Assembly (NCBI RefSeq): GCF_003713065.1
Contig: NZ_CP033433.1
Coordinates: 310,001 to 374,000, forward strand
DNA length: 64,000 nucleotides
Reading direction: 5' to 3'
From: Cohnella candidum
GTDB taxonomy: Bacteria; Bacillota; Bacilli; Paenibacillales; Paenibacillaceae
Shown: positions 26,544-34,967 of the stretch, piece after piece
How positions within the stretch are numbered: the stretch's first letter is position 1
Layout: every line of letters begins with the position of its first letter
Translations under genes and position numbers: made by a program
The notes under the pieces: model-generated
What the model was told of the DNA's origin: nothing
The model's database searches: none
Seen by the model: the letters and a program-made list of their open reading frames with translations, nothing else

Positions 26544-26705
26544 GTGCGGCCGGCGAGGTTAGCTGTCGGGTTCGGGCTGGGAGTACAACCCTACGCGCGG
26601 TCATGCGCGACTCACCCCAAGCGCGGCGTTGCCGCGCGGTGTTTCATGTCCCCCGCACTCATGATCGGGAGTTTGCGAAGCAAACTCTCCATTCGAGTTT
26701 TGGCC
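26544..26705 (-). ncRNA. c-di-AMP riboswitch (ydaO-yuaA family), LysM-3D leader
   Basis: Read on the minus strand, it has a small hairpin (GAGTTTGC/GCAAACTC at 26671-26689), GCGGGGGACATG, GGGGTGAGTC, GTAGGGTTG, CCGAACCCGACAGC and TAACCTCGCCGGCC, the ydaO core order. Its 3' end is directly followed by the AAGGAGG site of the gene at 26537-26543; no terminator fits between, so control of translation is likely. In B. subtilis the same class controls the wall-hydrolase gene yocH. Confidence 0.92.
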
Positions 26706-26818
26706 TTGTTTTGTTAATCGGCAAGCAGGGTAATGACCTTGCTTCCTTGGCAAAGAGAATACCATATCCCCCCTGCCCGTCCTAGCGGTAGTTGTTCCCA
26801 AAGCGCCGGAAACCCCCG

Positions 26819-27739
26819 TCACGACAGCTCTTTCGGCAGATGGGCGCCGCGCGCAAAAAAAGCAGACGTTTCCTCGATGAGAAAACGGATGGAAGGCGTC
26901 AGCCAGGCCGGATCCCCGTGTACGAGGGAGGTCGTCCGCTTGGTCTGCTCGAGGTTGCGGACCCGCACGACATACAGATCGTTATCCTCCAGCAGCTGCC
27001 TGCGCAGATAGGATTTCGGAAGCAGCGTGCCAGCCCGCGAAGCGGATAGAAGGCGGACGATCGCCTCGAACGAATCGATTTCCATCCGGACGTCCGGCTT
27101 CACGCCGTGGCGGCGGAGCAGCTCGTCCGTCAGCGTCCGATACCAGGTCCCCGGGGCGAAGAGGATCATCGGCAGTCCGTTCAGGTCCGCCATCTCGAGC
27201 TGCGTTTTTTCCAATATAAAATGGGTTCGCGGCAGCACGAGCATGAGATGATCGTCAAATAAGGGTAAACTGGTAATGGCGGGATCGTCGGCGACCGCGG
27301 AAGCGACCAGTCCGAAATCGACCTTGCGTTCCTTAACCAGCGTGGCGATCTCATGGGACTTGCCCGTGACCGCCTTGATTTCCAGACTCGGATGCTTCTC
27401 CGTCATCGCCGTGATGAGGTCGGGCAGCGTCGTTTGCAGGGTGGTGAGACTGGCGCCGATCGTGACGATTTGGGCTTCGTCCGTTTTGAAGGCATTCAGC
27501 TTCTGAAGGTACGAACCGTGAAACCTGCGGAGCTCCAGCGCGAACTCGTAGGTGAGCTGGCCGGCGGCCGTGAGCTCAAGCCTTTTGCCGATCCGGCGGA
27601 ACAGCTCCACACCCAGCTCGGCCTCCAGCCGCGAGATGCGCCGGGACAGGGCGGGCTGAGAGACGTTGAGCCTCTCGGCGGCTTTGTTGAGGCTAGTATG
27701 CTCTACGACGGTGGCAAACAATCGCATATCCTCCAGCAT
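26819..27739 (-). CDS. LysR-family transcriptional regulator divergent from sdhCAB
   Basis: The 306-residue protein has the LysR winged helix-turn-helix (residues 1-62: SLNKAAERLNVSQPALSRRISRLEAELG) and a periplasmic-binding-type effector domain (about 90-300). It is divergent from sdhC with 190 bases between, typical of LysR genes that control their neighbour. Sequence does not match CcpC closely. The effector is unknown; a TCA-related acid is a reasonable guess. GTP-free start choice: the ATG at 27739 gives a complete N-terminal helix; an in-frame ATG at 27727 is too close to GGAGG. Confidence 0.9.
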   Translation of the reverse strand: MLEDMRLFATVVEHTSLNKAAERLNVSQPALSRRISRLEAELGVELFRRIGKRLELTAAGQLTYEFALELRRFHGSYLQKLNAFKTDEAQIVTIGASLTTLQTTLPDLITAMTEKHPSLEIKAVTGKSHEIATLVKERKVDFGLVASAVADDPAITSLPLFDDHLMLVLPRTHFILEKTQLEMADLNGLPMILFAPGTWYRTLTDELLRRHGVKPDVRMEIDSFEAIVRLLSASRAGTLLPKSYLRRQLLEDNDLYVVRVRNLEQTKRTTSLVHGDPAWLTPSIRFLIEETSAFFARGAHLPKELS

Positions 27740-27929
27740 GCGGATCGACCAACCTTTCCTATATGCAATATGGTTATAAGGTTTTATAAAAAATAAGCAG
27801 TTCCATTATAAGCGAAAATAGAGTAACCTTAAATGCGGTGACAACTCGGTGACGGAATTTGGAACGATTTGCGTATGCCCAATATCCGACCTTCAACCGA
27901 ACGGACTCGAAAGGAGATTCAACTACGAC
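27740..27929. promoter_or_regulatory. Divergent LysR/sdhC control region with TTATAA repeats
   Basis: TTATAA, itself a palindrome, occurs at 27774, 27784 and 27806, i.e. on one face of the helix. ATAA and TTAT pairs separated by 9 bases occur too. These could be the LysR operator. AAAGGAG at 27910-27916 sets the sdhC start. Confidence 0.4.
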
Positions 27930-28607
27930 ATGAGTGGAAATTCGTACTTACCCCGTAAGCTGCATTCTTTATTGGGGGTCATTCCGCTGGGACTGTTCTT
28001 TATCGAGCATGCCCTGACGAACTACTCGGCCTTCGAAGGCGGGCAACAGGGATTCAAGGACAGCGTCGATTTCCTGCACAGCATGCCGCTGATCTTTTTC
28101 CTCGAATTGTTCGTCATCTGGCTGCCGATTCTGTTCCACGGCGTATACGGGCTGTATATCGCGTACCAGTCGAACCTCAACACGGGACGTTTCAGCTACG
28201 GCCGCAACTGGGCGTTCGCCCTGCAGCGGATCAGCGGCGTGATCACGTTCATTTTCGTGATCTGGCACGTCTGGGAAACCCGCATCCAAGTGGCGCTGGG
28301 CAATATCACGTACGACGAGCTCGGTACCCATATGCACGATATCGTATCCAATCCGGTTACGTTCGTCATCTACTTCATCGCGGTCGTCGCGGCCGTATTC
28401 CATTTCTCCAACGGCCTGTGGGCGTTCCTGGTCAGCTGGGGAATCACGATCGGACCGCGCGCTCAGCGCGTGTCGTCCAACATTTGCATGGGCATTTTCG
28501 TCATCGTGTCCGTGCTGTTCCTGCTGTCCCTGTTCGCTTTCCGCGGCGCTGAGTTCGCGTCGGCGGCGGCAGCGACGACGGCTATCAGCTCGGTAACGAT
28601 CGGTTAA
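27930..28607 (+). CDS. sdhC: Succinate dehydrogenase cytochrome b558 subunit
   Basis: The 225-residue membrane anchor has five hydrophobic helices with conserved His residues that hold two haem b groups, as in B. subtilis SdhC (motifs KLHSLLGVIPLGLFFIEH and NFHG-like FHGVYGLYI). It anchors SdhAB on the cytosolic face and passes electrons to menaquinone. The start at 27930 fits AAAGGAG and the family N-terminus; an upstream ATG frame at 27849 lacks a site. It is the first gene of sdhCAB. Confidence 0.94.
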   Translation: MSGNSYLPRKLHSLLGVIPLGLFFIEHALTNYSAFEGGQQGFKDSVDFLHSMPLIFFLELFVIWLPILFHGVYGLYIAYQSNLNTGRFSYGRNWAFALQRISGVITFIFVIWHVWETRIQVALGNITYDELGTHMHDIVSNPVTFVIYFIAVVAAVFHFSNGLWAFLVSWGITIGPRAQRVSSNICMGIFVIVSVLFLLSLFAFRGAEFASAAAATTAISSVTIG

Positions 28608-28622
28608 GGGGGAAAACACACC

Positions 28623-30380
28623 ATGGCGAAAAATAAAATCATCATCGTAGGCGGCGGCCTCGCCGGCCTGATGGCCACCGTGAAGGCGGCCGAATCGGGC
28701 ATGCGGGTCGACCTGTTCTCTCTGGTGCCGGTGAAGCGTTCGCACTCCGTGTGCGCGCAGGGCGGAATTAACGGCGCCGTCAATACGAAAGGCGAAGGTG
28801 ACTCCCCTTGGGAGCATTTCGACGATACGGTTTACGGTGGCGACTTCCTGGCGAACCAACCGCCGGTCAAAGCGATGTGCGAAGCCGCGCCGGGCATTAT
28901 TCACCTGATGGACCGGATGGGCGTTATGTTCAACCGGACGCCGGAAGGCCTGCTTGATTTCCGCCGGTTCGGCGGCACGAAGCATCACCGCACGGCGTTC
29001 GCCGGCGCGACGACCGGGCAGCAGCTCCTTTATGCGCTGGACGAGCAAGTCCGCCGCTGGGAAGCGGCCGGACTCGTACAGAAGTTCGAGCACTGGGAAT
29101 TCACGTCGGTCGTCATCGATGACGACGGCGTCTGCCGCGGCATCACGGCGCAAAACCTCCGCTCGATGGAAGTGCAAACGTTCAAATCCGACGCGGTCAT
29201 CCTGGCGACGGGCGGACCGGGCATCATTTTCGGCAAAACGACGAACTCCGTCATCAATACGGGAACCGCGGCCAGCGCGGTGTACCAGCAAGGCGTTTAC
29301 TACGCCAACGGCGAATTCATCCAGATTCACCCGACGGCCATTCCCGGCGACGACAAGCTGCGCCTCATGAGCGAATCCGCCCGCGGCGAAGGCGGCCGGA
29401 TCTGGACGTACAAGGACGGCAAACCGTGGTACTTCCTCGAAGAGAAATATCCGGCGTACGGAAACCTGGTGCCTCGCGACATCGCGACGCGCGAGATTTT
29501 CAGCGTCTGCGTCGACCAGAAGCTCGGCATCAACGGCGAGAACATGGTTTACCTGGACCTGTCGCATAAGGATCCCAAAGAGCTTGACGTTAAGCTCGGC
29601 GGCATCATCGAAATCTACGAGAAGTTCATGGGCGACGATCCGCGGAAAATCCCGATGAAGATTTTCCCGGCGGTCCACTACTCGATGGGCGGCATGTGGG
29701 TCGACTTCAACCAGATGACGAACATCCCCGGTTTGTTCGCTTGCGGCGAATGCGAGTACCAATACCACGGCGCGAACCGCCTTGGCGCGAACTCCCTGCT
29801 GTCCGCGATTTACGGCGGCATGGTCACCGGACCGAAAGCGATCGAGTACATCCGCGGCCTCAAGAAATCGGCCGAAGACGTATCCGAGAGCGTGTTCGAA
29901 CGGGAAGCCCGCAAACAAACGCAGAAATACGAGTCGATCCTCGGCATGGACGGCAACGAGAATGCGTATGTTCTGCATAAAGAGCTCGGCGAATGGATGA
30001 CGAACAACATGACCGTCGTCCGTTTCAACGACAAGCTGCAGCAAACGGTCGACAAAATCAAGGAACTGAAGCAGCGCTACGCCAAGATCAACATCAACGA
30101 CACGGCGCGCTGGAACAATGCCGGCGTCGCCTTTACCCGCCAGCTGTGGAACATGCTGGAGCTGTCCGAAGCGATGACCGTAGGCGCTCTGATGCGGAAC
30201 GAAAGCCGCGGCGCTCACTACAAGCCGGAATTCCCGGACCGCAATGACGAGGAGTTCCTGAAGACGACTAAAGCGAAGTGGACCGCGGAAGGACCGCAAA
30301 TCTCCTACGAGGAAGTCGACGTTTCCCTGATCGCTCCTCGCATCCGCGACTACTCCACGGATAAGAAGAAGGAGGGATAA
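28623..30380 (+). CDS. sdhA: Succinate dehydrogenase flavoprotein subunit
   Basis: The 585-residue FAD protein starts with the dinucleotide fold VGGGLAGLMA, then RSHSVCAQGGINGAV with the His that binds FAD covalently, and catalytic regions around HRTAFAGATTGQ, QIHPTAIPGDD and PGLFACGEC. It oxidises succinate to fumarate. It lies 15 bases from sdhC and 3 bases before sdhB. The length is normal for the Bacillus type enzyme. Confidence 0.97.
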   Translation: MAKNKIIIVGGGLAGLMATVKAAESGMRVDLFSLVPVKRSHSVCAQGGINGAVNTKGEGDSPWEHFDDTVYGGDFLANQPPVKAMCEAAPGIIHLMDRMGVMFNRTPEGLLDFRRFGGTKHHRTAFAGATTGQQLLYALDEQVRRWEAAGLVQKFEHWEFTSVVIDDDGVCRGITAQNLRSMEVQTFKSDAVILATGGPGIIFGKTTNSVINTGTAASAVYQQGVYYANGEFIQIHPTAIPGDDKLRLMSESARGEGGRIWTYKDGKPWYFLEEKYPAYGNLVPRDIATREIFSVCVDQKLGINGENMVYLDLSHKDPKELDVKLGGIIEIYEKFMGDDPRKIPMKIFPAVHYSMGGMWVDFNQMTNIPGLFACGECEYQYHGANRLGANSLLSAIYGGMVTGPKAIEYIRGLKKSAEDVSESVFEREARKQTQKYESILGMDGNENAYVLHKELGEWMTNNMTVVRFNDKLQQTVDKIKELKQRYAKININDTARWNNAGVAFTRQLWNMLELSEAMTVGALMRNESRGAHYKPEFPDRNDEEFLKTTKAKWTAEGPQISYEEVDVSLIAPRIRDYSTDKKKEG

Positions 30381-30383
30381 CCC

Positions 30384-31148
30384 ATGGCGGAAACGGCAAC
30401 CAAACAACGTACCGTTAAATTCATCATCACGCGTCGGGAACGTCCGGAAGCCGCTCCTTACACCGAGGAGTTCGAGGTTCCCTACCGCCCGAACATGAAC
30501 GTCATCAGCGCCTTGATGGAAATCCAGCGCAATCCCGTGAAAGCGGACGGGGGTTCTACTTCCCCGGTATGTTGGGAGTCCAACTGCCTTGAGGAAGTTT
30601 GCGGCGCGTGCTCGATGGTCATCAACGGCAAACCGCGCCAGGCTTGCTCGGCGCTCGTCGATAAGCTGGAACAGCCGATCCGGCTGGAGCCGATGTCGAC
30701 GTTCCCGGTCGTACGCGACCTGGTCATTAACCGCGAGCGCATGTTCCAAGCGTTGAAAAAGGTCAAAGCGTGGATTCCGATCGACGGTACGTACGATCTC
30801 GGACCGGGTCCGCGGATGGCCGAGTCGAAGCGCCAATGGGCGTACGAGTTGTCCAAGTGCATGACGTGCGGCGTCTGCCTCGAAGCTTGCCCGAACGTCA
30901 ACGACCGCAACTCGTTCATCGGGCCGGCTCCGATTTCGCAGGTTCGCCTGTTCAACGCCCATCCGACGGGCGAAATGAACGCTCACGAGCGTCTGGAAGC
31001 CTTGATGGACGACGGCGGCATCGAGGGCTGCGGAAACTCGCAGAACTGCGTCCGCTCCTGCCCGAAAGGCATCCCGCTGACGACGTCGATCGCGGCGATC
31101 AACAAAGACACGACCAAGCATATGTTCAAGAAATGGCTGACCATGTAA
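30384..31148 (+). CDS. sdhB: Succinate dehydrogenase iron-sulfur subunit
   Basis: The 254-residue protein has an N-terminal 2Fe-2S domain (CWESNCLEEVCGACS, with a distal Cys in RQAC) and a C-terminal domain with CMTCGVCLEACP and CGNSQNCVRSCPKG for the 4Fe-4S and 3Fe-4S clusters. It carries electrons from SdhA to the SdhC haems. It ends the sdhCAB operon, followed by a strong terminator. Confidence 0.97.
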   Translation: MAETATKQRTVKFIITRRERPEAAPYTEEFEVPYRPNMNVISALMEIQRNPVKADGGSTSPVCWESNCLEEVCGACSMVINGKPRQACSALVDKLEQPIRLEPMSTFPVVRDLVINRERMFQALKKVKAWIPIDGTYDLGPGPRMAESKRQWAYELSKCMTCGVCLEACPNVNDRNSFIGPAPISQVRLFNAHPTGEMNAHERLEALMDDGGIEGCGNSQNCVRSCPKGIPLTTSIAAINKDTTKHMFKKWLTM

Positions 31149-31157
31149 TCGTACGAA

Positions 31158-31195
31158 GAAGCCTGTTGATTTCAGTCAACAGGCTTTTCTTTTTA
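31158..31195 (+). terminator. Terminator of sdhCAB
   Basis: AAGCCTGTTGA pairs with TCAACAGGCTT around TTTCAG, followed by a T-rich run to 31194. Confidence 0.92.
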
Positions 31196-31224
31196 AAAAG
31201 GCGGTAAAGGGGGGAAATCGGGAG

Positions 31225-32436
31225 ATGAAAGATAACGCGAGGCCCGTGACGCGAGCTCAAGGTGCGACGATCGCCGTCATTTTGATTCTGGGCTCGCTGA
31301 CGGCCTTCGGACCGTTGTCGATCGACATGTACTTGCCGGCTTTTCCCACCATTGAAAGGGAATTGCATACGAGCGCTTCGATGGTGCAACTCAGCTTGAC
31401 TGCTTGCCTGATCGGGCTTGCATTGGGACAGTTGGCGGCGGGGCCGCTCAGCGACCAAAAAGGGCGCAAAGGGCCACTGTTGGTCGGTCTCGCCGTCTAT
31501 GTCGTTTCCTCGCTGCTCTGCGCTTGGCTGCCGTCGATCGGGGCGCTGATCGTCTTCCGGTTCCTGCAGGGCGTATCGGGAGCGGCGGGAATCGTTATTT
31601 CCCGCGCAATATCGCGGGATATGTATTCCGGTGTCGCATTGACTCGTTTCTCCGCGACGCTCATGCTCGTGAACGGAACGGCGCCGATCCTCGCTCCGAT
31701 CGTGGGCGGGCAGCTGCTTCAGATCATGTCCTGGAGAGGGATTTTCGTCTTGCTCGCGGTCATCGGCGCCGTTATGTTTTTCTCGGTTTGGTTCGGTTTG
31801 GGCGAGTCGTTGCCGCCGGAGCGACGTTCAAGCGGAGGGCTCGGCAAATCGCTGTCCGATTTCGGCATGCTGCTCCGCGACCGGAAGTTCGTCGGCTTCG
31901 CGCTTGCGCAGGGGTTCGTGATGGCGTCGATGTTCGCGTACATTTCCGGCTCGCCATTCGTTTTGCAGAACATATACGGGGCTTCTCCCCAAATGTTCAG
32001 CCTGTTCTTCGCCGTGAACGCCATCGGCATCGTCGCCGTCGGCCAATTCACGGGGCGGATGGCGGGGAGAATCCCCGAGCGGCAGCTGTTCGTGACCGGC
32101 ATCTGTCTGGCCGCCTTGGGCGGCACAGGTCTGCTGGCGAGCGTTCTGTCGGGGGCGGGGCTTCCTTTCATTCTGCCGTGCATCTTCGTCGCAGTCGCCA
32201 GCGTCGGGCTCGTGACGACGACAGGATTCTCGCTGGCGATGCAGCGCTATGGCCGGTCCGCGGGAAGCGCAGCGGCGCTGCTCGGCGTGCTGTCGTTCAT
32301 TTTCGGCGGCATTGTCGCTCCGCTGGTGGGCATCGCCGGGACGCAGACGGCCGTGCCGATGGGCATCGTGATGGCGAGCGCCGTATGGCTGTCCGTGCTC
32401 TGCTATGTGGCGCTCGTGCGCGGAAGCAAATCTTGA
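31225..32436 (+). CDS. Bcr/CflA-family drug exporter (MFS)
   Basis: The 403-residue protein has 12 hydrophobic helices with the DHA1 motif between helices 2 and 3 (GPLSDQKGRKGPLLVG) and the Bcr-type first helix (GSLTAFGPLSIDMYLPAFP). Bcr/CflA proteins expel bicyclomycin, sulfonamides or amino-acid-like compounds by proton antiport. It has its own GGGAG ribosome site and no regulator next to it. Confidence 0.88.
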   Translation: MKDNARPVTRAQGATIAVILILGSLTAFGPLSIDMYLPAFPTIERELHTSASMVQLSLTACLIGLALGQLAAGPLSDQKGRKGPLLVGLAVYVVSSLLCAWLPSIGALIVFRFLQGVSGAAGIVISRAISRDMYSGVALTRFSATLMLVNGTAPILAPIVGGQLLQIMSWRGIFVLLAVIGAVMFFSVWFGLGESLPPERRSSGGLGKSLSDFGMLLRDRKFVGFALAQGFVMASMFAYISGSPFVLQNIYGASPQMFSLFFAVNAIGIVAVGQFTGRMAGRIPERQLFVTGICLAALGGTGLLASVLSGAGLPFILPCIFVAVASVGLVTTTGFSLAMQRYGRSAGSAAALLGVLSFIFGGIVAPLVGIAGTQTAVPMGIVMASAVWLSVLCYVALVRGSKS

Positions 32437-32448
32437 TGGTGTGAAAGC

Positions 32449-32495
32449 GGCGGCTTCGGTCCTCCCCTCTCGGGCGGTCGGGGCCGTTTTTTCAT
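32449..32495 (+). terminator. Possible terminator of the Bcr/CflA gene
   Basis: A G/C-rich imperfect inverted repeat followed by TTTTTT ends at 32493. Pairing is imperfect, so confidence is low. Confidence 0.4.
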
Positions 32496-32552
32496 TTTCC
32501 CAAAACCGTTTGGCCGGTTCGGCAGTCTAATGCAGAGAAGAGGGGGGAAAGC

Positions 32553-33060
32553 ATGTCGACCGAGGAGTGGGTACGGGCGGCGCAACGCGGCGATCCGGAG
32601 GCGTTCCATCAGCTCGTGAGCATGGAGCGGACAAAGCTGTATTCGATAGCCTTCGCCTACTTGAAGAATGAGGCGGACGCCTTGGAGGCGATCCAGGAGA
32701 CGACCTGCCGCGCGTTCCTCAAGCTGGGCAAGCTTAAGGAGCCCCGGTACTTCCATACCTGGTTCATCCGCATTCTCATCCATTACTGTATGGACGAGCA
32801 GAAACGCAAACGTAAAATGCTTCCCCTGTTCCAACTTCCCGAGACGCTGGCCGCCGACCTGGCGCTGGACGAGAAGCTGCGCCTGCAGATGGCGATCGAC
32901 AAGCTGACTCCGCGCCTGCGTCACGTCATTATCCTGAAATACTACGAGGATAACTCGGCTGCTGGAGAAACCGGAAGGCACCGTGAAAACGTGGCTGAAC
33001 AAAGCGCTGAACGAGCTCAGGGAGATTTTCCGGAAGGAGGGAGAGCGGGGATATGCCTAA
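32553..33060 (+). pseudogene. ECF sigma factor with frameshift in region 4
   Basis: Residues 1-134 match an ECF sigma factor (regions 2.1-2.4: AFHQLVSMERTKLYSIAFAYLK..ADALEAIQETTCRAF) and reach ILKYYEDN. The expected continuation RLLEKPEGTVKTWLNKALNE is present but in the +1 frame from 32956, ending at TAA 33058-33060, overlapping the next gene by 8 bases as sigma/anti-sigma pairs do. By comparison with family length, about 17 bases are missing between 32952 and 32956, removing the first helix of the region 4 helix-turn-helix. The unshifted frame instead adds a nonsense tail. It is a broken gene or a sequencing error. Confidence 0.8.
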
Positions 33061-34468
33061 TGAAACCGTGCACGAGTCGGATTTGACGGAGAAGATCGAA
33101 GCCGCTATCGCGGAAGGACTCCGCAGGGGCCAGTCGGAGAAATCCCGCCGCCGCACGGCAGTCAAGAGAAGGGCAGGGGGCGCGGCTGCCGCGTGTCTGT
33201 TGTTGGTCGCCTGTCTGTTTACGATCCGCGTGTCCCCGGTTTTCGCCGCTTTCGTCCGGGAAATCCCGGGTTTCGAGAAATTCGTGGACCTGATCGCCAG
33301 CTCTCAAGACAAAGGGATACAGCTTGCCGTGGATAACGATTTCTTGCAGCCGCTAGGCGTCTCCGACGAGCATGACGGCATGAAGTTGACGGTACAGGGC
33401 ATCATCGCGGATGAGTCCCGCATGGTCGTTTTTTACGAAGTTGCGGTCCCCGCTAAACACGAAACAGTGCGGGTCGACACGATTAATGTTTCAGACGTGG
33501 GCGGGACCCCGCTTCCTGCCGGGATCGGATATTCTTATCCGCAAGAGCAGGAGCAAGACGTTCGGGAATCCGGCGTATATCGGGGAACGTTTGACGTGGC
33601 TTTGGCCGATGGTCAGCGGCTGCCGGACAAGGTGATAATTGGGATGAAATTACAAAGAGTCAAACTATCCGACGGAATCGACGGAGCCCCGAAGAGCTCC
33701 GTTGCGGGTTCCGAAGGAGTTCCCGTGAAACATCCCCCTAAAACCGGCATCACCGAGTTCAAAATGACCATTCCGATCGATACCGCCAAGTCCGCGGGAC
33801 TTCGCAAGGAAATCCCGATCGGCCAAACGATCCGGGCCGAAGGCCAGGCCGTGACGTTCACGAAAGCGGTGCTGAGTCCGCTTCGGGTTACCCTGTATCT
33901 GGAGTTCGATTCAAACAATACCAAGCAGATTTTCGGCCCCGGGGATATTCGCCTCGTGGATGACAAAGGTACGGTGTGGAAAAACATATCGGGCAGCGCA
34001 GGAACCGATAAGGATCGTCTCGTCGTGCATTTCGAAAGTCCCTATTTCAACCAGCCGAAATCGTTGACGGTGGAGGGAAGCTGGTTTCGGGCCCTCGACA
34101 AAGACGAAATGATGATTCAAATCGACACCGAACGGAGGCGGCTGCTCACCGCTCCGGACAAGAAGCTGACGCTTCACATGATCGGAGACACGGATCAATA
34201 CGTGCGGCTGGATTTCGAATTGAACGGTGTAAATCCGGACGATAACATGCTGTACACCCTCCTGGAAGGCGAGTTTACCGACGGCAAAGGAATTACTCAC
34301 CGGATGGCCGATTTGAAAGAGGTCGTGTCGGGCTCCAAGGAGGGAGACGGCCCGCAGCACGTTTACTATTACTTGGACAAAGTAAAGTACCCTCAGCCTC
34401 TGACCTTCCGCATATACAACTATCCGGATTACGTCCGGCAGGCTTACCGGATCGAAATCCATCCCTAG
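33053..34468 (+). CDS. DUF4179-family anti-sigma-like membrane protein
   Basis: The 471-residue protein has ~45 cytosolic residues rich in Arg and Lys, one transmembrane helix (about 45-65: AACLLLVACLFTIRVSPVF), and a long extracytoplasmic part with the DUF4179 region after it, then a DUF5643-like C-terminal domain. Such proteins pair with ECF sigma factors and are proposed to hold them at the membrane. The start codon overlaps the shifted sigma frame. If the sigma gene is truly broken, this anti-sigma has no local target. Confidence 0.85.
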   Translation: MPNETVHESDLTEKIEAAIAEGLRRGQSEKSRRRTAVKRRAGGAAAACLLLVACLFTIRVSPVFAAFVREIPGFEKFVDLIASSQDKGIQLAVDNDFLQPLGVSDEHDGMKLTVQGIIADESRMVVFYEVAVPAKHETVRVDTINVSDVGGTPLPAGIGYSYPQEQEQDVRESGVYRGTFDVALADGQRLPDKVIIGMKLQRVKLSDGIDGAPKSSVAGSEGVPVKHPPKTGITEFKMTIPIDTAKSAGLRKEIPIGQTIRAEGQAVTFTKAVLSPLRVTLYLEFDSNNTKQIFGPGDIRLVDDKGTVWKNISGSAGTDKDRLVVHFESPYFNQPKSLTVEGSWFRALDKDEMMIQIDTERRRLLTAPDKKLTLHMIGDTDQYVRLDFELNGVNPDDNMLYTLLEGEFTDGKGITHRMADLKEVVSGSKEGDGPQHVYYYLDKVKYPQPLTFRIYNYPDYVRQAYRIEIHP

Positions 34469-34481
34469 GAATGAACGCAAA

Positions 34482-34516
34482 AAACCGGCTCCCCGCACGG
34501 AGAGCCGGTTTTTTTT
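34482..34516. terminator. Terminator between DUF4179 gene and the antisense membrane gene
   Basis: AACCGGCTC pairs with GAGCCGGTT, flanked by A and T runs. It can serve both convergent transcripts. Confidence 0.9.
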
Positions 34517-34528
34517 GCGCCATTCGCT

Positions 34529-34897
34529 TTACCTCCAAGTCGACCGCCTCTTTGCGGGTTGGAGCTGCGTCCAGATCGCTCCGGCGAGGTCGATCAACCC
34601 GAGCAGCAGGAACGGTTTCGGCACGCTGCCGGAAAACACGAGCAACGCGGAGACGATCGCAACGCCGACACGGGCAAAGACGGTCAGACGGCACAGCGGC
34701 TCATGGTCGTAACGGCCGATAAAGGAGTAGAAGAGGCCGAGGTCGGCGATCAGCAAACCGATGAGCCGCAGCCATCCGCGGTCTTCCGGCCCGACCCCGA
34801 ACAGGGGGCCGAACCATCCCGGGAGCAACAGAAAAACAAGGCCGGCGACGATCAAATACAATCCGTACAAGTAAACGGTTCTGGCTATCGGACTCAT
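34529..34897 (-). CDS. Small four-helix membrane protein
   Basis: The 122-residue product has four hydrophobic segments (YGLYLIVAGLVFLLLPGWFG, LRLIGLLIADLGLFYSFI, RVGVAIVSALLVF and FLLLGLIDLAGAIW). The ATG at 34897 follows GAGGTG; the longer frame to 34945 has no site. I do not recognise a family. It is the last of three minus-strand genes that also include the DUF2935 and VanY-type proteins, though spacing (70 bases) does not prove an operon. Confidence 0.7.
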   Translation of the reverse strand: MSPIARTVYLYGLYLIVAGLVFLLLPGWFGPLFGVGPEDRGWLRLIGLLIADLGLFYSFIGRYDHEPLCRLTVFARVGVAIVSALLVFSGSVPKPFLLLGLIDLAGAIWTQLQPAKRRSTWR

Positions 34898-34967
34898 GGG
34901 GCGCCACCTCGCACGAAGGATGGGAAAAGCCGGTCGTTCGTCCATAGCAGTATTGCCGTTTTGCGCT

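Noticed and set aside
26483-27049. + strand ORFs overlapping the second riboswitch and the LysR gene
   Set aside because: They cross conserved RNA structure and a clear antisense gene; no ribosome site.
27969-31121. Very long minus-strand open frame (1050 codons) opposite sdhCAB
   Set aside because: It is a shadow of GC-rich coding sequence; the sense genes are certain and the Arg/His/Asp-rich translation has no domain.
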